Shown here in pieces: positions 1 through 6,298 of a stretch of DNA of 22,824 nucleotides. A program made the position numbers and the translations under genes. Origin of the DNA: Gammaproteobacteria bacterium (lineage in GTDB: Bacteria > Pseudomonadota > Gammaproteobacteria > DSM-19610); contig DRQL01000076.1 of assembly GCA_011371465.1 (NCBI GenBank), forward strand, positions 1-22,824, read 5' to 3'. Position 1 is the stretch's first letter, and every line of letters starts with the position of its first letter. Below the pieces are notes generated by a model that saw only the letters and a program-made list of their open reading frames with translations, searched no databases and was not told where the DNA came from.

Positions 1-607
1 CAGCAAGACCATCGATATCCACGGGAGTGACGGCCTGCAATGCTTCCTGTTCCCTCGCGATCTGTTCGCGCACTTTCAGGAAACGTGGATCGGCGAGTTC
101 CTGCAAACGGGCATCCGCTGCCTGCAGCGCCTGCCGGGCGGTTTTGATATCGCGTTGTAACTGCAGGCGCTGACTGGCGATACGCAACAGGTATTCCACT
201 TCGGCCAGGCCCCAGCCCTGTTCGCTGCGACCCACCAGCTCTGCCAGCGCGCTGATCTGTTCGCCACTGCGCTGTTGTTGCTCCAGCAGTTTCTGTATCT
301 GCCGGTCCAGCCGCTGGCGTTCGCTGCGCAGCGATTCTTCCATACCGGTGAGTGAAGCCCGTAACGGCTCAAGGCGGTTTTCAAGGCGGGATTCCGTACC
401 TGACTGGGCTCCGGCCAGCTGCTGCAACTCGTGCCAGGAAAACCAGGCCGCAACCGCCAGTCCGATGGACAGGCCCAGCGCCAACAGGGACAGGGCCAGC
501 GGGACCCAGGCAGCTGCCGATCCCGTACGGGCCGGAGTATCCTGCGGCGGCTCGGCTTCGGCTGGCGGGTCGGCTTCCGCTACGCTCAGGGGCTGTGATT
601 CACTCAT
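1..607 (-). CDS. hemX: HemX-like membrane protein of the heme operon, partial (C-terminus beyond left edge)
   Basis: The first 202 residues are present; the gene runs off the window. The start is the ATG at 607-605. A short acidic, Pro/Ala-rich N-terminal tail (about residues 1-30) precedes one membrane span (about 33-55). A long charged coiled-coil-like stretch follows (about 60-125, rich in Gln, Glu and Arg), then the start of the periplasmic domain with its WGLAEVEYLLRIA segment, typical of HemX. The family is an inner-membrane protein often annotated as a uroporphyrinogen-III C-methyltransferase-like protein, although this type lacks the methyltransferase domain and its exact role in heme synthesis is not settled. 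It is third in hemC-hemD-hemX, 98 bases after hemD, and has a promoter-like sequence of its own in that gap. The call rests on architecture and context; hemY would be expected next, outside the window. Confidence 0.88.
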   Translation of the reverse strand, partial: MSESQPLSVAEADPPAEAEPPQDTPARTGSAAAWVPLALSLLALGLSIGLAVAAWFSWHELQQLAGAQSGTESRLENRLEPLRASLTGMEESLRSERQRLDRQIQKLLEQQQRSGEQISALAELVGRSEQGWGLAEVEYLLRIASQRLQLQRDIKTARQALQAADARLQELADPRFLKVREQIAREQEALQAVTPVDIDGLA

Positions 608-646
608 AGGGCGAGACTGCTGGCTGTTGTGATTCGTATGGACCTG

Positions 647-675
647 ATTGTACCCGAAGGCGGCAAAGGTGCCAG
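647..675 (-). promoter_or_regulatory. Candidate sigma-70 promoter in front of hemX
   Basis: On the minus strand CTGGCA (675-670) is followed after exactly 17 bases by TACAAT (652-647). These match the -35 and -10 consensus at 4/6 and 5/6 positions. Transcription would begin near 640, about 33 bases before the hemX ATG. It lies in the only sizeable gap of the hem cluster and would allow hemX expression independent of hemCD. This is prediction by eye only. Confidence 0.4.
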
Positions 676-705
676 GGCACGAAAAGGCCGGGCAATATGC
701 GCCGC

Positions 706-1500
706 TTACTGCACCGGTGGCCGGCTGCGCCAGGCCAGCAGGGCGTCCACTACCGCAGCGTCACTGGCGCTGTCCGCCACCAGTGGCGGCCGGCGGAAAC
801 CCAGCTCCCTGGCCGCCTCCGCCAGGCGTTCGCTGACGACCAGTAACGGCAAATCCAGCAACAACGGCTTCCCGGAAGATCCCAGCATTTCGATTAAATT
901 TGTGAGACTTTCGACGCTGTTTACCAACACGACATCAATCTGGCCGGCGCGCAGTCTGGCCATGAGTTCAGCGCTGTCCAGCGACGGGCGCACACGCCGG
1001 TAGGCATCCACGTATTCCACCAGGGCGCCACGTTCACGCAGGGTGTCAGCCAGCAGGCTGCGGCCGCTTCCGCCCCGAAAAATCACACAGCGCGTACCTT
1101 CGACCTGCTGCATCTGCGGCAGGGCCAGCAGCCCTTCGCTGTCGAAACGGCGGTCCGGCACCAGGTCAGCGTGCAGGCCAAAGCGCTGCAATTCTTCGGC
1201 GGAGCGTTTTCCGATCACGGCCATCCGCAGCGATGGCGGCCAGTCACGTTGCGCCAGGATCACGGACAGGGCCATCTGCACGGCATTGGCACTGACAAAA
1301 AAGGCCCAGTCGAACTGCTCCAGCCGTGCGCCGATGGCGCGCACGGCCTGCGGGTCCGCCGGCGGCAGGATTTCCAGCACCGGGAAGCGCACGGCCGTTC
1401 CGCCCTGCTGCTCGATCCGTTCACACAGGGGTCCCGCCTGCGCCGCGGGGCGCGTCACCAGTACGCCGACTCCCTGCAGGGGAGCGAACGCCGCGTTCAC
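706..1500 (-). CDS. hemD: Uroporphyrinogen-III synthase
   Basis: A 264-residue protein, the usual size for HemD. The enzyme closes hydroxymethylbilane and inverts ring D to give uroporphyrinogen III, the branch point to heme, siroheme and cobalamin. The N-terminal GVLVTRPAAQA segment, the internal WAFFVSANAVQMAL segment (about residues 65-80) and the FRGGSGRSLLADTLRERGA segment (about 140-160) are typical of this poorly conserved family. The start is GTG at 1500-1498, whose last two bases lie inside the TGA stop of hemC (four-base GTGA overlap), so translation is almost certainly coupled to hemC. No closer start fits the conserved N-terminus. The gene order hemC-hemD-hemX supports the call. 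Confidence 0.93.
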   Translation of the reverse strand: MNAAFAPLQGVGVLVTRPAAQAGPLCERIEQQGGTAVRFPVLEILPPADPQAVRAIGARLEQFDWAFFVSANAVQMALSVILAQRDWPPSLRMAVIGKRSAEELQRFGLHADLVPDRRFDSEGLLALPQMQQVEGTRCVIFRGGSGRSLLADTLRERGALVEYVDAYRRVRPSLDSAELMARLRAGQIDVVLVNSVESLTNLIEMLGSSGKPLLLDLPLLVVSERLAEAARELGFRRPPLVADSASDAAVVDALLAWRSRPPVQ

Positions 1501-2435
1501 CCGTCGGCCTCACCGTACACTTCATCGAGGATCTGTCCTGCACCACGGGACAACAGGTCTTCCGCCAGTACGCGTCCCAGTTCCTCCGCATCTTCCGGTT
1601 TGCCGCTGATGACTCCCTGTACCAGCTCGGTGCCGTCCGGCCGTCCTACCAGTGCACGCAACAGGATAACCCCGTGGCTGATTTCCGCGTAACCGGCGAT
1701 CGGCACCTGGCAGCCCCCCTGCAACGCTGCGTTGAGGGCACGCTCGGCCGCAATGCGCGTAGCGGTCTGTACGTCGTTCAGTTCGCCGACCAGCTGTTGC
1801 AGACGCGTATCATCGCTGCGAATCTCGATACCGATGGCGCCCTGGCCAATGGCCGGCAGGAACTGCTCCGGGGGCAGGAATTCCCGTATGCGCTCTTCCC
1901 AGCCCATGCGTTTCACCCCGGCCGCGGCCAGCATAATGGCATCGTAGTCGCCCTGGTCGAGCTTCGAAATCCGCGTGTTGACGTTACCGCGCAGATCCAT
2001 GATCTGCAGGTCGGGGCGGCGCGCGCGCAACTGGCTCTGGCGACGCAGGCTGGATGTACCCAGCCGGCTGCCCCGGGGCAGCTCGTCGACACTCGACCAG
2101 TGGTTCGAAATCAGCACGTCACGCGGGTCTTCACGCGGCAGCACCGCTGCCAGGCACAGGCCTTCCGGGAACTCGACCGGCACGTCTTTCATGGAATGCA
2201 CCGCCAGATCAGCCCGTCCTTCCAGCATGCCCGTCTCCAGTTCCTTTACAAACAGGCCCTTGCCGCCGACCTTCGCCAGCGGGGTATCGAGAATTTTGTC
2301 GCCCTGGGTGCTCATGGTGAGCAGTTCCACCTCCAGCCCGGGATGGCGGGCCAGCAGTGCGTCACGCACATGGTTCGCCTGCCATAATGCCAGCGGGCTT
2401 TTGCGGGTAGCGATACGGAGAATGGAATCGGTCAT
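1497..2435 (-). CDS. hemC: Porphobilinogen deaminase (hydroxymethylbilane synthase)
   Basis: 312 residues. The enzyme condenses four porphobilinogens into hydroxymethylbilane in the cytosol. Family landmarks are all present: the N-terminal IATRKSPLALWQA, the catalytic aspartate in HSMKDVP (Asp84), the arginine-rich LGTSSLRR segment (about 125-132), and the cysteine that carries the dipyrromethane cofactor in GGCQVPIAGYA (Cys242). Asp84 and Cys242 fall at the same numbers as in the E. coli enzyme, which supports the ATG at 2435-2433. The reading frame stays open further upstream, but that extension overlaps the divergent thioredoxin-like gene and has no HemC similarity. It is first of the hemC-hemD-hemX unit; only 42 bases separate it from the divergent gene. 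Confidence 0.97.
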   Translation of the reverse strand: MTDSILRIATRKSPLALWQANHVRDALLARHPGLEVELLTMSTQGDKILDTPLAKVGGKGLFVKELETGMLEGRADLAVHSMKDVPVEFPEGLCLAAVLPREDPRDVLISNHWSSVDELPRGSRLGTSSLRRQSQLRARRPDLQIMDLRGNVNTRISKLDQGDYDAIMLAAAGVKRMGWEERIREFLPPEQFLPAIGQGAIGIEIRSDDTRLQQLVGELNDVQTATRIAAERALNAALQGGCQVPIAGYAEISHGVILLRALVGRPDGTELVQGVISGKPEDAEELGRVLAEDLLSRGAGQILDEVYGEADG

Positions 2436-2477
2436 GCGGTCCGTCTTGCCTGTAGAATGGACCGGGGAGCATAGCGA

Positions 2478-2975
2478 GTGAAGCACAACAGACGCAAGTG
2501 GGTTCGGGTCATCCCGGCGGCGGTCGCGCTGGCCGCTCTGCTGCCATCCCTGTCCGCCGGCGTTCCGCTGGCCCGTGACCTGGCTGCCGAGGGCGCACAG
2601 GCGCAGCGCGACTGTGTGCCGCTGCTGCTGGAATTCGCTGCCGATGACTGCGAGTACTGTACGCTGCTCGAAACGGAGGTTCTCGACCCGACGCTGCTCA
2701 ACCGCTCCTACGATCGACGCGTCCTGATGCGTAAACTGGTGCTGGACCGCGAGACCAGGATCGATGATTTCAGCGGCAAGCGGGTTTCGGCAGCGGATCT
2801 CGCCGGTCACTACCGTGTCTTCGTAACCCCCACACTGCTGTTTGTCGACCGCCACGGCACAGAACTGGCGGAGCGCATGGTGGGTGTGAACACGCTGGAG
2901 TTCTACGGCGGTTACCTGGACCAGGCGCTGGATGCCGCGCGGGAAAAACTGCGGGAACAGGGCCAGTGTCGCTGA
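2478..2975 (+). CDS. Exported thioredoxin-fold protein with CEYC motif (SoxW-like)
   Basis: 165 residues. A basic N-terminus plus a hydrophobic stretch (about residues 9-27) ending at SLSAG looks like a cleaved signal peptide, so the protein probably acts in the periplasm. The mature part has a thioredoxin fold: an EFAADDCEYC redox site (Cys58, Cys61) and the cis-proline segment VFVTPTLLFVD (Pro118). Two further cysteines lie at 46 and 164. The size and motif resemble SoxW / thioredoxin_2-type reductants that keep periplasmic cysteines or heme-binding CxxCH sites reduced; the actual partner is unknown. The start is GTG at 2478, with GGGGAG eight bases upstream (2464-2469). It is transcribed opposite to algR and to hemC, which flank it. 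Assignment to soxW proper is not justified because no sox genes are seen. Confidence 0.82.
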   Translation: MKHNRRKWVRVIPAAVALAALLPSLSAGVPLARDLAAEGAQAQRDCVPLLLEFAADDCEYCTLLETEVLDPTLLNRSYDRRVLMRKLVLDRETRIDDFSGKRVSAADLAGHYRVFVTPTLLFVDRHGTELAERMVGVNTLEFYGGYLDQALDAAREKLREQGQCR

Positions 2976-2998
2976 CCAGCCGCCGGCGGCAGCAGGCC

Positions 2999-3736
2999 CT
3001 AGACAACCCCGTTGCGAATCCGCCTGCGCACCTCCGGCAACAGGCGACGACTGACTTCGAGACGCTCTTCGACACCCTCCAGTACGACGCTGCAATGACC
3101 GTCCGCATCCTTCTCCAGCCCGCGAATCGCTGCAACGGCTACCAGTGCATTACGATGAATGCGGATAAAAAGATCGGCAAATTCCTGCTCCAGTGATTTC
3201 AGGGATTCCTCGATCAGGATCTGCCGCTCCCGGGAACGTACGGTAACGTACTTGTGGTCGGCCTGCAGGTAGACCACTTCAGCCAGCGAGACCAGTTCCA
3301 GGTTGCCCCGCACACGGGCGCACAGGTGGGTTCGGCCCGTCCCGGCTTCCGCATCCTGCAATTCCTGTAACTGTGCCCGGGTCAGGCGCCGCGCCTTTTC
3401 CAGCGCCTGCAACAGGCGTTCGGGGTGTATGGGTTTCAGCAGGTAATCGACCGCCTGGGTTTCAAATGCCTCCAGCGCATGATCGCCGTATGCCGTCGTG
3501 AATACGATTGCCGGCGGCTTGTCCAGGCAGGCAAGATGCCGCGCCGCCTCCAGCCCGTCCATGCCCGGCATACGGATATCCAGCAATACCAGGTCGGGCT
3601 GCAATTGCTGCACCTCCTGCAGGGTCTGCTGCCCGTCGCCGGCTTCGCCGCATACCTCGCACTGCGGCGTCGTTTCCAGCAGCCGCACCAGGCGCTGCCG
3701 CGCCAGCGGTTCATCATCGACAACCAGGCATTTCAT
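2999..3736 (-). CDS. algR: LytTR-family response regulator, AlgR type
   Basis: 245 residues. The receiver domain (about 1-115) has the acidic pair Asp8/Asp9, the phospho-acceptor Asp53 in LLDIRMPGMDG, the switch Thr80/Thr81 and Lys101 in LLKPIHPERL. A LytTR DNA-binding domain follows (about 138-242), with the VVYLQADHKYVTV and FIRIHRNALVA segments typical of the family. The architecture and the place next to algZ, hemC and argH match AlgR of Pseudomonas, which controls type IV pili, alginate and other surface traits; target genes here are unknown. Its ATG overlaps the algZ stop by four bases (ATGA, 3733-3736), so the pair is translationally coupled. It converges on the thioredoxin-like gene with a 23-base gap containing a short GC palindrome. 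Confidence 0.92.
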   Translation of the reverse strand: MKCLVVDDEPLARQRLVRLLETTPQCEVCGEAGDGQQTLQEVQQLQPDLVLLDIRMPGMDGLEAARHLACLDKPPAIVFTTAYGDHALEAFETQAVDYLLKPIHPERLLQALEKARRLTRAQLQELQDAEAGTGRTHLCARVRGNLELVSLAEVVYLQADHKYVTVRSRERQILIEESLKSLEQEFADLFIRIHRNALVAVAAIRGLEKDADGHCSVVLEGVEERLEVSRRLLPEVRRRIRNGVV

Positions 3737-4782
3737 TGCATCTTCTCCCTGGGGAAGTACAGCGTGGTTTCAAACAGATCACCGTTCTCCCGCAGTGCCA
3801 CGCCAGCCTGTTCGCCGAAGGCCAGCTGCAGGCGCAGACGGATGTTCTCCAGGGCGATGCGGTTCCCGCCGGGGTGGCCGTCCGCACCGTCCGGCACACG
3901 CGGATTACACACCGTGATGGACACTCTCCGGCCTTCCGCTTTACCGCTGACGCGGATCCGGCCGCCCTGTGGTAACGGCTCTATACCGTGGTAAACGGCA
4001 TTCTCCAGTAATGGCTGAAGAATCAGCGAAGGCACCAGCCGCTTGCGCGGCAGGCGTTCAATGTCCCATTCCACCTGCAGGCGATCCCCCAGCCGCAGCG
4101 CTTCCATGCGCAAATAGCCCTGCGCCACCTCCAGCTCATCCTCCAGTGTCACCCGCTCGGAGGCATCGTGCAGGGAAATGCGGAACAGGTCCGAAAGATC
4201 CTGCACGGCCTGTTCGGCCCGCACCGGGTCGCTGCGGGTCAGGGAGGCAATGCTGTTCATGCTGTTGAACAGGAAATGCGGCCGGATGCGCGCCTGCAGG
4301 GCCTGCACGCGCGCCTGTGCCTCGGCCTGGATTTTCTGCCGCCACTGGTGCTGCACGTACAGGTAGCGCAACACCAGCGCACTCAGGATGGCGCTGATAC
4401 CCAGGTTGCGGAACAGGAAACCGGCGTGGCCGGACTGGACCTGGGTGGCACCCAGCTGCCAGGCCAGTTCGGTAACCACGGCGGTGGTCAGCAGCAACAG
4501 CAGATAGCTGGTCAGGGCTGCCGCGGTATTACTGACACGGGAGAGCATGGGGCGCGCCAGGCACAGCACGGCCGCGCTGCTGAGCGCGATCCACTGCACA
4601 AACAGCGAGGTCAGGCCCAGCTCGCTCCAGGGGTTTTCCTGACTGCCGGCCAGCACCAGCACAAAGGCCAGCAGTTCGGCGATCACCACCACGGCGAACA
4701 CCATACGGATATCACAGAAGCCCGGCAGGAACAGTGTTTCCTGCCGGTCTGGCTGTCGGGTGGTGGAATGGCCCTGTTTCAT
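3733..4782 (-). CDS. algZ: Sensor histidine kinase, AlgZ/FimS (LytS-like) type
   Basis: 349 residues from the ATG at 4782-4780. The family-typical LFLPGFCDIRMVFAVVVIAE start (residues 17-36) leads into four membrane spans (about 27-46, 56-78, 86-108, 121-143). A short linker follows, then a His_kinase domain with the phospho-acceptor His169 in RIRPHFLFNSMNSI, the N-box LLENAVYHGIEP (Asn261) and a glycine-rich GGNRIALENI segment (306-315). It should sense a membrane or periplasmic signal and phosphorylate the AlgR-like regulator encoded downstream with a four-base overlap. The frame is open further upstream, but the added residues would run towards argH and lack family similarity. It is divergent from argH, with about 100 bases between them. 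The sensed signal cannot be read from the sequence. Confidence 0.9.
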   Translation of the reverse strand: MKQGHSTTRQPDRQETLFLPGFCDIRMVFAVVVIAELLAFVLVLAGSQENPWSELGLTSLFVQWIALSSAAVLCLARPMLSRVSNTAAALTSYLLLLLTTAVVTELAWQLGATQVQSGHAGFLFRNLGISAILSALVLRYLYVQHQWRQKIQAEAQARVQALQARIRPHFLFNSMNSIASLTRSDPVRAEQAVQDLSDLFRISLHDASERVTLEDELEVAQGYLRMEALRLGDRLQVEWDIERLPRKRLVPSLILQPLLENAVYHGIEPLPQGGRIRVSGKAEGRRVSITVCNPRVPDGADGHPGGNRIALENIRLRLQLAFGEQAGVALRENGDLFETTLYFPREKMQ

Positions 4783-4860
4783 AGCGACGAAGCGGCCTCG
4801 CCGGCCGGCCTTTCTGTACGGATGAACTGAATATCGGCCGAGCGTTACAGGAACTTCAGG

Positions 4861-4866
4861 TATACT
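4861..4866 (+). promoter_or_regulatory. Possible -10 element for argH
   Basis: TATACT matches the sigma-70 -10 box at 5/6 positions and lies in the algZ-argH divergent gap. No good -35 hexamer lies 16-18 bases upstream, so an activator would be needed if this is real. Transcription would start near 4873. Confidence 0.25.
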
Positions 4867-4906
4867 GCGGTGCTGTTGAACCGGGATGAACCTGACCAGA
4901 CCTGAT

Positions 4907-6298
4907 ATGACCGACAATTCCAGCAGCGATAAACCCTGGGGCGGCCGTTTCACCGAATCGACCGATGCCTTTGTCGAGGCCTTTACCGCCTCCGTGGAGT
5001 TCGACCGGCGCCTGTACCGCTACGACATCCAGGGGTCGCGCGCCCACGCGCGTATGCTGGAGAAGGTCGGGGTAATCAGCCATAGCGAGTGCGATGCCAT
5101 TATCGATGGCCTGGACCGGATCGAAGAGGATATCGAGCAGGGTCGCTTTGCATGGTCGGTCAGCCTGGAAGACGTGCACATGAATATCGAGGCCCGCCTG
5201 ACTGCGCTGATCGGCGAGGCGGGCAAGAAACTGCATACCGGCCGCTCGCGCAATGACCAGGTCGCCACCGACCTGCGACTCTACCTGCGCGACCAGATCC
5301 AGGCCGTGTGCGGGGAACTGCTGCGCCTGCAGACCGGTTTGCTGGATCTTGCAGAGCGAGAAGTCGACACGCTGATGCCGGGCTTCACTCACCTGCAGGT
5401 CGCCATGCCGGTGAGCTTCGGTCACCACATGCTGGCCTGGTTCGAGAACCTGCAGCGTGACCGCGAACGTTTCATGGACTGCCTGAAACGGGTCAACATC
5501 ATGCCGCTGGGCGCCGCTGCGCTGGCGGGCACCAGCTTTCCGATCGACCGGCACTACAGCGCTGAGCTGCTGGGTTTCTCCGCGCCTGCGGAGAACTCGC
5601 TGGACGCCGTCAGCGACCGGGACTTTGTGATCGAATTCTGCAGTTGTGCCGCGCTGCTGCTCACCCACCTGTCGCGCTGCTCCGAGGAGCTGATCCTGTG
5701 GTCCTCCGCCCAGTTTGCCTTTATCGATCTGCCGGACCGTTTCTGCACCGGCTCCAGCATCATGCCACAGAAGAAAAACCCGGATGTGCCGGAACTGGTG
5801 CGCGGCAAGTCAGGCCGCGTCACCGGCCATCTGGTCGGGCTGCTGATGCTGATGAAAGCCCAGCCGCTGGCCTATAACAAGGACAACCAGGAAGACAAGG
5901 AACCGCTGTTCGATACCGTGGACACGGTACTGGGCTGCCTGCGTGCCTTTGCGGACATGGTGCCGGCGCTGCAGGTCCGGGCCGACAACATGCGCAGCGC
6001 CGCCGCAAGCGGCTATTCCACGGCCACCGACCTGGCCGACTACCTGGTGCGCAAGGGCATGGCGTTCCGCGATGCACACGAGGTCGTCGGCAAGGCCGTA
6101 CGCCTGGGCATCGAAAGCGGGCGCGATCTGGCGGATATGCGCCTGTCCGAGTTACAGGCCCTGTCGGACAGGATCGAAGAAGACGTCTATACGGTGCTCA
6201 CCCTGGAGGGCTCGGTATCCGCGCGCGATCATTTTGGCGGCACCGCACCGGCCCAGGTACGGGCCGCCATTGGTCGTGCCCGGAAGAGAATTCTATGA
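4907..6298 (+). CDS. argH: Argininosuccinate lyase
   Basis: 463 residues from the ATG at 4907. The enzyme splits argininosuccinate to arginine and fumarate, the last step of arginine synthesis, as a cytosolic homotetramer of the fumarase/aspartase superfamily. Evidence: KPWGGRFTE near the N-terminus, HTGRSRNDQVATD, the FTHLQVAMPVSFGHHM segment, and the superfamily signature GSSIMPQKKNPD at about residues 282-293 with the catalytic serine. The ATG at 4886 is in frame and would add seven residues; neither start has a good Shine-Dalgarno. I prefer 4907 because the protein then begins as ArgH proteins usually do. Its stop overlaps the end of the convergent GGDEF-EAL gene by six bases (CTATGA, 6293-6298). 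Confidence 0.96.
   Translation: MTDNSSSDKPWGGRFTESTDAFVEAFTASVEFDRRLYRYDIQGSRAHARMLEKVGVISHSECDAIIDGLDRIEEDIEQGRFAWSVSLEDVHMNIEARLTALIGEAGKKLHTGRSRNDQVATDLRLYLRDQIQAVCGELLRLQTGLLDLAEREVDTLMPGFTHLQVAMPVSFGHHMLAWFENLQRDRERFMDCLKRVNIMPLGAAALAGTSFPIDRHYSAELLGFSAPAENSLDAVSDRDFVIEFCSCAALLLTHLSRCSEELILWSSAQFAFIDLPDRFCTGSSIMPQKKNPDVPELVRGKSGRVTGHLVGLLMLMKAQPLAYNKDNQEDKEPLFDTVDTVLGCLRAFADMVPALQVRADNMRSAAASGYSTATDLADYLVRKGMAFRDAHEVVGKAVRLGIESGRDLADMRLSELQALSDRIEEDVYTVLTLEGSVSARDHFGGTAPAQVRAAIGRARKRIL

Noticed and set aside
2979..2990. GCCGCCGGCGGC palindrome in the gap between the convergent thioredoxin-like and algR genes, a possible bidirectional terminator.
   Set aside because: It leaves almost no loop and has no T-tract on either side.
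2436..3095. Upstream extension of the hemC frame on the minus strand.
   Set aside because: The added residues have no HemC similarity and lie antisense to the thioredoxin-like gene. HemC numbering (Asp84, Cys242) fits the internal ATG.
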